A stretch of DNA of 64,000 bases. Origin: Niabella sp. (GTDB taxonomy: Bacteria; Bacteroidota; Bacteroidia; Chitinophagales; Chitinophagaceae). Location of the stretch: positions 535,655 to 599,654 of the forward strand of contig JAGIAT010000004.1 of NCBI GenBank assembly GCA_017744715.1. Reading direction: 5' to 3'. Below are positions 23,136-32,264 of the stretch, in pieces. A program made the position numbers and the translations under genes. Position 1 is the first letter of the stretch, and the number at the start of each line of letters is the position of its first letter. Under the pieces are notes generated by a model that saw only the letters and a list, made by a program, of their open reading frames with translations, was not told the DNA's origin and ran no database searches.

Positions 23136-26117
23136 CTACTGTATCACCAACAGCCAGCCCTTGTTTTTGACAACGGGGATCTTTTCTCCCACCTTAAAGC
23201 TCCGGGCTTCCTGGAACTTTTTCACCGCAGGCGCTGTTATTACCGCTTTTGCGGGATCGATGCCCAATTGTTTCCAATCGATATTGAGGGATACGTCCGT
23301 ATCGGCTCCATCCCAGCTGGCAATGGACACCAGCGCTTTGCCATTCCTTTTGTATACGGTGGCCTTTACTTTTTCATTATCTGTTTTTACAGGATTGTTT
23401 CCCACCCAATACCCGATCATCCGGGCGCCCTGTATTCCAAAATCATCCCAAAGCTTCCAGATACCGGTAGGGTCTGCGTTTTCCGTCCAGGGAATGCGAC
23501 AGGTCATGCCGTACACCATTCCCCTCCAGGCATTACCCCCATCCTGCAGCATCTCGCCCATCAGCCCGAAGGGAATACCGCTTACTTCTGTTAAAAAGAA
23601 ATCGGGGCTGTTGTTTTCATAATCGAAATATTCGCCAAACCAAAGACGGTTCAGGTAGGGAAAGTGCTCCATATAAAGATTGGCACTGTTAATAAAGCCG
23701 TCGCTATTGTTATACTGATTGGCCGAATGTAGATCAATGATACCGGGATGCCCGTTTGCAGTTAGCACTCTCTTGATCCGCTTCATGGTAATGCGGTCAA
23801 AAGCCACATCGTCCAGGTAAATACCATCAATACCCACATTTTTCGTAAGCCAGTTCATCCCTTCTACATAATAGTTGTGCCAGCGGCTCATGCCACTGTT
23901 AATAATGGCTGCATCCTTTACCCCAGGCACAAACCAGGCCGCTATATAATCCGATCCCACATGCTCCTGCAGCCAGCGGAATCCGCCGCCTTTGCCCGGC
24001 GAATACACTTCATGTCCAAGGCTCCGCAAAGGAAACAGCTCATATGCATGGTTCGACAATTCCCGTACGGTATTGTATATTTTTACTTTTAATCCGTTCT
24101 GATGCGCCTGGTCGATATAGCTTTTCATTTTCTGCCATTCAATAAACGGATAATTGATCCATGGATTGATGGCATTACCATGATGGATATTTACAACCGT
24201 GGCACCAATATCCTTTATTTTGCTGATGCTGTCGTAGCGGTGATAGAAACGTATAGCCCACTGAAAATCGGTATTCAGCTGGTGAAAAGGGGTGATCAGC
24301 AGGTTAAAATTAAAGTAAAGCGTATCGCCTTTTTTCATGCTGCGGGCACCGGTATAATTATCCGCCAGGATCGATTTTCCTTTCCGGGCGATGGTAATTC
24401 CGCCTTTGTTTTCATTGCCCCAGGAAGCTGGTAGCAACAGCGGTTTTTGCAAATAAAAATTGGTATTCAGCGGCCGCACATAATGTTCATCCCGCAGGGT
24501 ATATTGTAAGCCGGCATTTACCGCGCCTACCCAAACCCCGTCCTGGTTCTTATGGGCAACATCCCATTTCCAGGAAAGACTGTCCGGACGGCTCCTTCCC
24601 TTCTCGCCCAGGCCCATCAGGTACGTAGCTGCTTCCGGAGTAAAGGGAATGTGCAGGGTAATATTTTTAAAGTCCACATCCTGCAGCGCGGTTACCTTTA
24701 CCTTATACGAAAGGAAGCCGTCAAACTCCAGGGAAGCAGCCACATCCATCCGGAGTTGCGGATGTTTATTGGTCGTTTTCCAGGCGATGGTTCCGGGCGA
24801 TTGTTCTGTATACTGCAGCGCCCCGGTTTCAAATTTCAGGTCTTTGCCGTCGGCACCGGTAAAATGAAAGTGAATGGGCTCGGTGATGATATTGTTCGGG
24901 GCAGTTTTTACATCCGTCATTTCCTCCGTAAAAAAGGTCTGGAGTTGCGCCGGAAAGCCGGAGGGGTCTACCGTTACCCGCCGCCCCAGCAGATCAATGG
25001 TATTATTTATTTGCACCAACGGCGTATAAGGGGCTATAACGGTATTCTCCTGTGCCATCGTAGAATTCAGCCATTTTAAACGGGTCTGGTTCCAGGGAGC
25101 GCCGATATTACCCTCTTTGGCCAGCGTTGGCAACACGGTTAGCTGCACCGGAACCTGTGTAGCAGCGGCACCTGCCGCACTCACCTCCACTGCTCCTTTG
25201 TAAAGGCCCGGCTTCGCATCTGCCGGGATATCTACCAAACACCACAGGGGTTGCAGGCTGTCCTGCGTTACATGTATTCTTTTTGTAAACCACCTGCCAA
25301 CATAATCCACACCTTCGGTATTGATACAGGTCATTCCGGAAGCCGGGATGCGGTTTCCCTTTCCATCTTTCAGATCAGAGAAGCGCACCCTTACCTGATC
25401 CAGTTCCTTCAGCGCATATACGGCCAGCTGAAAGGAATAATTTTCGCCCCGCATTCCGCTGCCCTTAAAGTCTTTTACCGCACCGCGCTGTACCCAGCGG
25501 TAAGGCAGTTCTGCAAACATCTTAACGGGGTATTGCCGGTCTTCGGGAAAAACCACGTAATCGCTCCGCTGATATTTAGCCAGCAGCGCCCGGGCTTCGG
25601 CTTCGGTAGCTGTAACCTCCATCGGGTAAAAGCTGTTAAACGTATCACTGGACTCAATGGCTACCACGGGCGCATTTGCGGAAAGCCGCGCAGGAAGCGC
25701 ATTGAGCCAGGCATCTGTTGCCGTATTTTCCGGCTTCAGATACGTTACAGTAGGATAATTGGGAGAACCTGAATTTTTAGAAACCAGGTAATACAGGTAG
25801 TACTGGCCCTTGCCGGAAACCGGTTCAAAAAGAACCGTACCCTTTTCGTTGCTGACCGCGGCTACTTTTACATTGGTAATTTTTGCACCCGTCCGGGCAT
25901 CCTGTACAATGATCCTTTTTGCACCAGGGTCTGCATCCCGTCTTCTCCACGTTACCTCCGCTTTGGCAACCTTGCCGGACCCGTTAAATTGTACCACCAC
26001 GCGGTGATCGCCCAGTGAATCGGTGTTCCAGCTACTGCTCCCCGATCTGTATTTAACCGGTTGGGCATTCAGCGTATTTACAACAAGAACCGTCAGTATT
26101 AAAAGAACATATTTCAT
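23136..26117 (-). CDS. Secreted DUF6067 glycoside-hydrolase-like protein
   Basis: A protein of about 993 residues exported by a Sec signal (MKYVLLILTVLVVNTLNAQ; I chose this ATG, six codons inside the longest frame). The N-terminal region with RYRSGSSSW-like start, VTWRRRDADPGAKR and FEPVSGKGQYYLYY, and the central SYKVKVTALQD beta-rich part, resemble DUF6067 proteins annotated as glycoside hydrolases in Bacteroidota. The C-terminal part looks like a TIM barrel, with GIDGIYLDDVAFDR as the likely strand carrying catalytic acids (about residue 790). No reaction has been assigned that I can state with confidence. There is no adjacent transporter. The gene stands alone between two repeat spacers. 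Confidence 0.75.
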   Translation of the reverse strand: MKYVLLILTVLVVNTLNAQPVKYRSGSSSWNTDSLGDHRVVVQFNGSGKVAKAEVTWRRRDADPGAKRIIVQDARTGAKITNVKVAAVSNEKGTVLFEPVSGKGQYYLYYLVSKNSGSPNYPTVTYLKPENTATDAWLNALPARLSANAPVVAIESSDTFNSFYPMEVTATEAEARALLAKYQRSDYVVFPEDRQYPVKMFAELPYRWVQRGAVKDFKGSGMRGENYSFQLAVYALKELDQVRVRFSDLKDGKGNRIPASGMTCINTEGVDYVGRWFTKRIHVTQDSLQPLWCLVDIPADAKPGLYKGAVEVSAAGAAATQVPVQLTVLPTLAKEGNIGAPWNQTRLKWLNSTMAQENTVIAPYTPLVQINNTIDLLGRRVTVDPSGFPAQLQTFFTEEMTDVKTAPNNIITEPIHFHFTGADGKDLKFETGALQYTEQSPGTIAWKTTNKHPQLRMDVAASLEFDGFLSYKVKVTALQDVDFKNITLHIPFTPEAATYLMGLGEKGRSRPDSLSWKWDVAHKNQDGVWVGAVNAGLQYTLRDEHYVRPLNTNFYLQKPLLLPASWGNENKGGITIARKGKSILADNYTGARSMKKGDTLYFNFNLLITPFHQLNTDFQWAIRFYHRYDSISKIKDIGATVVNIHHGNAINPWINYPFIEWQKMKSYIDQAHQNGLKVKIYNTVRELSNHAYELFPLRSLGHEVYSPGKGGGFRWLQEHVGSDYIAAWFVPGVKDAAIINSGMSRWHNYYVEGMNWLTKNVGIDGIYLDDVAFDRITMKRIKRVLTANGHPGIIDLHSANQYNNSDGFINSANLYMEHFPYLNRLWFGEYFDYENNSPDFFLTEVSGIPFGLMGEMLQDGGNAWRGMVYGMTCRIPWTENADPTGIWKLWDDFGIQGARMIGYWVGNNPVKTDNEKVKATVYKRNGKALVSIASWDGADTDVSLNIDWKQLGIDPAKAVITAPAVKKFQEARSFKVGEKIPVVKNKGWLLVIQ

Positions 26118-26135
26118 TTGTGTGACTTTGGTCAA

Positions 26136-26547
26136 ACAAATCTAAAAAAAATGCCGAAGCGCCCGTCGTTCTTTTTTGCGCAACCGATTGTATAAAAAGC
26201 CACAGAGACACAGAAACACAGATTTTTTTTTGCAATCGAGGTCGGGAAGATGCAAAGGCGTAAATATTGCCACTGAGACACTGGAACACGGAATGATTTG
26301 CGATGAAAACCACTGAGGCACTGAAGCTGTTTGGGCCACGGAGACACGAAGACACCAAGTAACACGAAGGTTCTTCTCCAGCAACTTTCAGGAAGCACAC
26401 TAAGGATTTTTGCAACACCGATATAACAGCCACTGAGGCACTGAAACACAGCATTTCTGTATGGAAAACGATAAAGACTCAACGGCTGAACAGCGCAAAA
26501 AATCGATAAAAGCATTCAGCGCTTCAGTGCCTCTGTGGCATTACCGT
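26136..26547. repeat. Array of ccactgaggcactgaa and cacagagacacagaa words
   Basis: This gene-free stretch carries at least six degenerate copies of a roughly 20-bp word (gccacagagacacagaaaca, gccactgagacactggaaca, cactgaggcactgaagc, gccacggagacacgaagaca, gccactgaggcactgaaaca), plus one inverted copy, cttcagtgcctctgtggc, at 26522-26539. Frames through it on both strands are repeat products and not genes. Confidence 0.8.
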
Positions 26548-28896
26548 TTACTTTTTATTTACAAAATCCCGCAGGTAAGAGCAGCGCGTAAGGGTTTCTT
26601 TATAAAACAAGGTACCGCTATACGCCTTCTGATACTGTGCAAAAAGCGGATTTTTTTTGAATGCCTGGTAATAGGCTTTTACCTTTTGCTCATACAGGTC
26701 ATAGTTATAATTAAAATCCTCGTATTGCGGTTTCCGTAATTCTTTCTGGCGGCAACGGGCAGCCATAAACAGGCATTTCGCTTTCAGCTCTGTATTCGCT
26801 GCAAGTTGTCCGGCCTTTTCAAAATAGCTCTTTGCCTTAAAGCAGCCGTAATAATCTTTTTCAAATGCGCCGGCCTTTGGGGGAACCAGGTAGCCATCGG
26901 AACCACTTCTGAAATAGGTTGCCAGCTCCCAGGCATAGCCGTAATACGTAATATTATAATAGCCAAGACCCAGCTGGTACAGCGCCTCCGCATCATCCTG
27001 CTTCGCAAGCAGGGCTTTCATTTTGCGGGCGTACGCCAGTTTTGTGGTGGTTATCTGGTCACCCGGTAACCGTTCCTCCCGGTCATACAACAGTTCCTTA
27101 AACGGATCTTTTTCAATTTGCTTATTCGCTTCTTTTTCAAACCAGCCAATGGCCTTATCATAATCATAGGTGCGCAGGTATGCGGTACCGATATAATCCG
27201 CCACGTCCTGGCGATCGAGCGTATTAATACCCAGGAGGAACGATTCAAAAGAGGAGAAGCGTTTACCGGTAAGAAACCCGTATAAAGCCGTTGCCTGCGG
27301 AATACTAAACGAATCCCGTACATAATTAATGGCGGTCGGATACACCCAGTTGGTTTTGTCAGCTGCACCATATGCCAGCATCATCCGGTTGATATCGTTC
27401 TGCCCTGCATAGCGCGCCGCCAATACGTCAACCATTACATTTTTAAAAAAGCTGGTCCACTGGTCCTGCTCCGGATCGCTTTCCGAACGTTGTTGTGCTC
27501 CGTTTGCCTTTTTCCAAAGCCATTGCAGGGAAGGCAATATCTTTTGCTCTGCGGCCGCATCCATGCGCGTACTTTCATTGATGGTCACCAGCAGGTTGGT
27601 CAGCATCCACTGGTCTTCCAGTCTCGGTGAACGCTTCATTTTTTTTGCTGTGGCCAGGAAACGATTGGCATTCTTATAATCCTTCAGCATGCAGGAAATA
27701 TAAGCCGCCCCGATGGGGTATAAGGCCTGCTCCCCATATTGCTTGTTAACTGAAAGTTCCTCCAGTGTTTTTACAAAGGCATTCAACGTTGCCGTTTCAG
27801 CTGCCGGCAGCGTTCCCGATGTAGCAAAGATCCCGCTCTGCTTTGCCGGCGGCAGGCTCATCCCAAACCCATGCAGAAAGGCCATTTCAATCTTATTGAT
27901 CTCGCGTACCACCAGCGTAGGCATAATATCCATACCGGGATTGAGCTGGTGGATCTCTGCCAGCGTGGCCACATCCGGGTCATCGTTACCCAAACTGTAC
28001 AGGGCCAGCATGCCTGCTTTTTCCTGGTTGTTTTTACAAAGCGCCAGGTATTCTTTCCGGAACCGCTCATCCCCGGGCACGGCCCATGCAAAGCTGTTAA
28101 AGTTTGCTATCTTTTTTATATTGGTTGCATTAAACGCCCGGGAAAAGATATACGCGGCTTCCGGTTTGCGGTCAAGCTGGTAAAGCGCGCCCGCCTTTAA
28201 TCCAAGGCTCATTAACTGCAGCACACCCGGTGTTGGATTACCGCTTACCAGCTCATCATAATACCGTACCGCATCTGCATACTGATGATTGTAGTGCGCC
28301 AGCCGCACTACCTGGTAACCATATTTCAATTGAAATACGGGCGACTTTGCGGCTTTATATAACTGCAAACCATTCTTCAGCAGGCCGCTCATCTTTATAC
28401 TATCCCTGGGAGTGGCATCCCAGCTGTTGTATTCTTTGGTAACATACGGTTCTACCTGCTTTGCATACATCAGGTAGCCCAGCGCCTCCAGGTCTTTATG
28501 CTCCAGGAAAAAACGGGTCATCCCATTGTTCTTTACCGAATCCGGTACAACCAGCGCTTTCCCGTTTTCGAGATGCGCATACAAACCGGCCAGGTCTTTC
28601 CGGCCGAATTGCATTACAAATGCATGGGCATCTTTTTGTGTGGCATGCTCCTTTGTAAACAGGCTCCATTCCTTTACCAGGGCTTCTGCGGTAGTGGGCC
28701 ATTCTTCATCATCTCTTAAAAACTGCAGATCGGCAAAATAGAAGGGTGCATATACCGGTGTTTCCGCCGCATATTTATTAAAAAAAGATACAAACGAACT
28801 ATAGGCGTCCTCTACATCTGCGCAGCTAAAAATATTATTGGGAATGGCAAGGAATATACAGCTAATGCAGGCTGTTATAGATGCTTTCCATTTCAT
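26548..28896 (-). CDS. Large secreted helical-repeat protein of unknown function
   Basis: A 782-residue protein with an N-terminal export signal ending near FSC (Cys25; the residue before Ser is Phe, so lipidation is doubtful). The mature part opens with an aromatic-rich SFVSFFNKYAAETPVYAPFYF segment, read here in pieces, and continues as many amphipathic helices in TPR-like pairs (for example KYGYQVVRLAHYNHQYADAV and AEALYQLGLGYYNITYYGYA). I do not recognise a catalytic motif. Its start overlaps the end of the lipoprotein gene upstream by 35 bases, so the two are translated from one message. It resembles a group of large, tetratricopeptide-like hypothetical proteins in Bacteroidota. Function is unknown. 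Confidence 0.75.
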   Translation of the reverse strand: MKWKASITACISCIFLAIPNNIFSCADVEDAYSSFVSFFNKYAAETPVYAPFYFADLQFLRDDEEWPTTAEALVKEWSLFTKEHATQKDAHAFVMQFGRKDLAGLYAHLENGKALVVPDSVKNNGMTRFFLEHKDLEALGYLMYAKQVEPYVTKEYNSWDATPRDSIKMSGLLKNGLQLYKAAKSPVFQLKYGYQVVRLAHYNHQYADAVRYYDELVSGNPTPGVLQLMSLGLKAGALYQLDRKPEAAYIFSRAFNATNIKKIANFNSFAWAVPGDERFRKEYLALCKNNQEKAGMLALYSLGNDDPDVATLAEIHQLNPGMDIMPTLVVREINKIEMAFLHGFGMSLPPAKQSGIFATSGTLPAAETATLNAFVKTLEELSVNKQYGEQALYPIGAAYISCMLKDYKNANRFLATAKKMKRSPRLEDQWMLTNLLVTINESTRMDAAAEQKILPSLQWLWKKANGAQQRSESDPEQDQWTSFFKNVMVDVLAARYAGQNDINRMMLAYGAADKTNWVYPTAINYVRDSFSIPQATALYGFLTGKRFSSFESFLLGINTLDRQDVADYIGTAYLRTYDYDKAIGWFEKEANKQIEKDPFKELLYDREERLPGDQITTTKLAYARKMKALLAKQDDAEALYQLGLGYYNITYYGYAWELATYFRSGSDGYLVPPKAGAFEKDYYGCFKAKSYFEKAGQLAANTELKAKCLFMAARCRQKELRKPQYEDFNYNYDLYEQKVKAYYQAFKKNPLFAQYQKAYSGTLFYKETLTRCSYLRDFVNKK

Positions 28897-29896
28897 AAAA
28901 CGAATATTTATTTAAAGTTACAGAATCCAGGTGATACAGGGCCACCCTTAAGCGGCTGTTGGGCAGCCGTTCAGACAATAACGCGCCTACCGTTTTTACG
29001 GCAGCTGCACCGCTGTGCTCCGGCCTTAAAAACTGACCGGTCTTTACCAGCCGGCCTTCCAGCATCGTATCTTTCTGTACCAAATAGCCGGAACCGGTCT
29101 GCTTAAAGACCGGCGTATTTTCCAGTGCTGCGGTCGTATTGCGGATGAGCCCGGCAAACCGTCCCTTATCGAAAATAACGATCCATGAAAACAGCGGCAG
29201 TCCTGCATCCAGGGGCAGCGGATATGTTGAAAGGCGTTGAATATAGCGCTGAAATTCCTGTACATCGATGATCGAGTTCTTTACATGCTCCTGTTGCAGA
29301 TCGCCCATATTATAGCACATCAGCAGCCCTCTGTCAACCGGGGGCACGCCCGAGGATTGTTTGTATTTTACCTGGTGCAACCGGATCGTAGCAGAAAGGG
29401 TTCGTTTGCTGTTTGCTGCCTTAACCGCCCGCAGCAATTGAAAATACCGGTCGCGGGTTGTTTCAGACCAATCACAATCCAGCTGCAATTCCGGGTAACT
29501 GCCAAACCCGTTTTGTGCTGCCAGTTTATCCGCCAATCCGGTAATATTTCTGGCCAGTTGCGCTACCTGTGCACTATCTTGTTCATAAAAGCATTCGTTG
29601 GTAATAAATACAACGGGTATGATCTTTTTTTGCAATAGCCAGGTGGTATCTTTTACCAGCAGCTTTGCCGCAGGCTCGGGCATTTTTTTAACGGGGTTCC
29701 AAACCACATCAAACAGCCGGATGTAAAGCGTGGTAATGCCCAGGCTATCCGCACGCTGCTTCTCATAAGCTGTGGGCGCAAACACGGTTTTCCAGTAATA
29801 AAAAGCACGCTCTGTTTCCCGGGGTTTGCGGTTGCCCTTACAGCCGGTAAAACAAAGCACCAGGAGGAAAACAAAGATTGGGGTTGATCGCTGCAT
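28862..29896 (-). CDS. Lipoprotein resembling DUF3142 proteins
   Basis: A 344-residue protein with lipoprotein signal LVLCFTGC (Cys19). After the lipobox come ERAFYYWKTVF and LGITTLYIRLFDVVWNP, then PELQLDCDWSETTRDRYF and TLSATIRLHQVKY, and a DRGLLMCYNMGDL segment. That order of strands is compatible with a TIM-barrel-like fold and resembles DUF3142 proteins, but the similarity is judged by eye and is moderate. It is first in a two-gene unit with the helical-repeat protein. The upstream spacer has a 17-bp inverted repeat and divergent promoters with the histidine kinase gene. Confidence 0.7.
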   Translation of the reverse strand: MQRSTPIFVFLLVLCFTGCKGNRKPRETERAFYYWKTVFAPTAYEKQRADSLGITTLYIRLFDVVWNPVKKMPEPAAKLLVKDTTWLLQKKIIPVVFITNECFYEQDSAQVAQLARNITGLADKLAAQNGFGSYPELQLDCDWSETTRDRYFQLLRAVKAANSKRTLSATIRLHQVKYKQSSGVPPVDRGLLMCYNMGDLQQEHVKNSIIDVQEFQRYIQRLSTYPLPLDAGLPLFSWIVIFDKGRFAGLIRNTTAALENTPVFKQTGSGYLVQKDTMLEGRLVKTGQFLRPEHSGAAAVKTVGALLSERLPNSRLRVALYHLDSVTLNKYSFYEMESIYNSLH

Positions 29897-29939
29897 TCAA
29901 TTTCCAATTGCCGCAAATGTAGCAGAAGTTTGGGAATGA

Positions 29940-30090
29940 GATTCGGGATTTCAGATTCGAGATTTCAGAATTCAGATTCGAGATGTGTTTCGTATTCTGA
30001 AGGCCGGCACTGATTTCCCTGTTCTCAATCTGAATGCTGAAATCTGTATGCCCGTATCTCGAATCTGAAATCTCGAATCTCAATATCTGT
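29940..30090. repeat. Word repeats forming a long inverted repeat in a divergent promoter region
   Basis: Runs of gattcgagatttcagaattc words on the left are matched by atctcgaatctgaaatctcg words on the right. The 17-bp arm at 29953-29969 is perfectly inverted at 30064-30080, so the region can fold into a large stem-loop of about 130 bases. Confidence 0.75.
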
Positions 30091-30178
30091 ATTCTCAGGT
30101 CTGCCCCCTCCCATCTTTCCATTTATAACCAATAATCGCCATTTGCTTATTTTCGGCAGAAACCGCAGTTTAATTAAT

Positions 30179-30186
30179 TAGTTTTG
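30179..30186 (+). promoter_or_regulatory. -7 promoter element of the histidine kinase gene
   Basis: TAGTTTTG matches TAnnTTTG exactly and ends four bases before the ATG, which implies a leaderless message if this is the used promoter. The nearest TTTG upstream is too distant to be a normal -33 element. Confidence 0.4.
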
Positions 30187-30190
30187 CGGT

Positions 30191-31255
30191 ATGTTTTCGG
30201 GTAAACGACGATACTGGTGGTTTCAGTTCATCGGATGGAGCGGTCTCTTTCTGATCCATTTGTTTTTTGCCTGGTTCTACGGCAAGTTTGATACACCGGA
30301 GGACAGGAGCCTGTTTTTTACAAGGGCCTTTAGCTTTGTGGTGATCGGCGTACTGCTAACGCACCTGATGCGCCTGTTTATCCTAAAGCTGCACCTGCTG
30401 GAACATAACTGGGGATTGCAGCTGCTGAACTTCCTGCTGCTCTCTATCATTACCGCGTCACTTTGCGGCGTCATTGAACAGCAGGTTTATAAACAATTTG
30501 CACTATTTACCCAACGGGAAATTGATGTACTGAAACGCAGGGGGATCTGGCTGGTTACGTTTAACAATATGATCTCCTGGTTCATTTATATCTTTATCTG
30601 GAATGCCATCTATATTATTTACCACTATGCCCGGGATTACCAGCAGCAGCAGATCGATACCCTCCGCTTAAAATCGCTGGTGCGGGAGCTGGAGCTTAAG
30701 ACCATAAAATCCAATATTAACCCGCATTTTATTTTCAACGCCTTAAACAGCATCCGGGCATTGGTAGATGAAAACCCCGGAAGGGCCCGCGAAGCGATCA
30801 CCGAGCTGAGCAATATCCTGCGCAGCAGCATTACCATGCATAAAACAGAGTCGGTGGCATTAAAAAATGAACTGGCCATTATTGAAGACTACCTTGCCCT
30901 GGAGCAGGTGCGCTTCGAAGACCGGCTGGCGGTGAGTTACCAGATCGACAGCCAGACGCTGGAAAAACAGATTCCGCCCATGATGCTGCAGATGCTGGTG
31001 GAAAACGCCATCAAACATGGCATCAGCCGGGAATTGCAGGGCGGTTCCGTGTCCATTGCCGCCCGGTTAAAAAACAACCTGATTGAACTTTGTGTATGCA
31101 ATACCGGCAAACTTACCGGTGAAAAAGACGGTACCGGTTTTGGACTGAACAGCATCCGCGACCGGCTGAAACTGCTTTATCCGGGTAAAAGTGGTTTTGA
31201 GATCCGGCAGTTGAATGCCGAAACCGTTGAGGCAAGGATCGAACTACCCGCTTAA
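30191..31255 (+). CDS. LytS/YehU-type sensor histidine kinase
   Basis: A 354-residue membrane sensor. Four hydrophobic segments (about 10-30, 45-65, 75-95 and 122-146) form an integral membrane sensor without a large extracellular domain. The His_kinase (LytS) domain follows, with phosphoacceptor His179 in NPHFIFNALNSIR and a helical ITELSNILRSSI stretch, then an ATPase domain with N-box MLVENAIKHG and G-box GTGFGLNSIRDRL. The stimulus is unknown. The response-regulator gene starts 24 bases after it, so both form one operon. Confidence 0.93.
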   Translation: MFSGKRRYWWFQFIGWSGLFLIHLFFAWFYGKFDTPEDRSLFFTRAFSFVVIGVLLTHLMRLFILKLHLLEHNWGLQLLNFLLLSIITASLCGVIEQQVYKQFALFTQREIDVLKRRGIWLVTFNNMISWFIYIFIWNAIYIIYHYARDYQQQQIDTLRLKSLVRELELKTIKSNINPHFIFNALNSIRALVDENPGRAREAITELSNILRSSITMHKTESVALKNELAIIEDYLALEQVRFEDRLAVSYQIDSQTLEKQIPPMMLQMLVENAIKHGISRELQGGSVSIAARLKNNLIELCVCNTGKLTGEKDGTGFGLNSIRDRLKLLYPGKSGFEIRQLNAETVEARIELPA

Positions 31256-31279
31256 CTATAAACAGCTCAAACAAAACGC

Positions 31280-32014
31280 ATGAAACATATACGCACCATC
31301 ATTATAGACGACGAGCGGCTGGCCCGTTCAGAATTGAAAAAGTTGCTACAGGGCTTTCCGGGCATTGCCATCATTGATGAAGCGGGGAACGCAGAAGAAG
31401 GGATGCGGAAGATCAATGCCCAGCAACCGGATCTTATTTTTCTTGATATCCAGATGCCGGGACAGTCGGGTTTTGAAATGCTGGAAACCCTGGAGTATAC
31501 GCCGCTGGTGATCTTTACCACGGCTTATGACGAATATGCGTTAAAGGCCTTCCAGGTAAATGCCCTGGACTACCTGTTAAAACCCATCGACTCCAAGCGG
31601 CTGGAAGATACCATCAAAAAACTCAACCTGCCGGATTATGAAGAAAGTGAAGCCGCTTCATTTACGAACCACGACGTTCTGAATGAGCACAGCCAGGTAT
31701 TTGTTAAGGATGGTGACCGCTGCTGGTTTGTAAAACTCAGTGATATCCGTCTTTTTGAAAGCGTGGGTAATTATGCAAAAGTGTTTTTTGGCCCCAACAA
31801 ACCACTGATCTTAAAATCGCTCAATGCGCTGGAAGAACGGCTGGATCCCAAGGCTTTTTTCCGGGCCAACCGGAAACATATCATCAACCTGCGCATGATC
31901 GAAAAAATTGAACCCTATTTTAACAACGGGTTGCTGATCGAATTAAAAGACGGAGAAAAGATTGAGGTCAGCCGCCGGCAGGCGGTGCGTTTTAAAGAGA
32001 TGATGAGTCTTTGA
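31280..32014 (+). CDS. LytTR-family response regulator
   Basis: A 244-residue regulator with an N-terminal receiver (phosphoacceptor Asp56 in LIFLDIQMPG, the conserved Thr in VIFTTAYDEYA and Lys in YLLKP) and a C-terminal LytTR DNA-binding domain at about 145-240, including RCWFVKLSDIRLFESVGNYAKV (quoted in parts) and FFRANRKHIINL. It is the partner of the adjacent LytS-type kinase. LytTR proteins bind paired direct repeats; no such site is evident in the 294-base divergent spacer, apart from the repeats themselves. Confidence 0.94.
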   Translation: MKHIRTIIIDDERLARSELKKLLQGFPGIAIIDEAGNAEEGMRKINAQQPDLIFLDIQMPGQSGFEMLETLEYTPLVIFTTAYDEYALKAFQVNALDYLLKPIDSKRLEDTIKKLNLPDYEESEAASFTNHDVLNEHSQVFVKDGDRCWFVKLSDIRLFESVGNYAKVFFGPNKPLILKSLNALEERLDPKAFFRANRKHIINLRMIEKIEPYFNNGLLIELKDGEKIEVSRRQAVRFKEMMSL

Positions 32015-32264
32015 GTCGTTTCAGGTTTAAGGTTCCATGTTCCAGGTTGGATTGCGTTCCATGCATGCGGATCTGTTATCCGTTCGCTATTGCCATGCTA
32101 AAGGCTGAACGCTAAATGCTGAAAACTGACGACTAAACCGTTCCAGGTTTAAAGTTCCATGTTCCAGGCGTGCCCGCAGTGGCGGGTTAGCTGCTCTTGC
32201 TTTGGGGGACATGTAGACTTAGGGGGACCCTGAAAACTGATAACTGATCGCTGATAACTCAAAG
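32015..32264. repeat. Mixed word-repeat spacer
   Basis: Two copies of gtttaaggttccatgttccagg occur (near 32025 and 32147), followed by a GCCCGCAGTGGCGGGTT hairpin (near 32172), the cttgctttgggggacatgta and gacttagggggacc motif, and ctgataactgatcgctgata words. No gene. Confidence 0.7.

Noticed and set aside
26053..26515. Minus-strand frames in the 26 kb repeat array
   Set aside because: They are produced by the ccactgaggcactgaa repeats.
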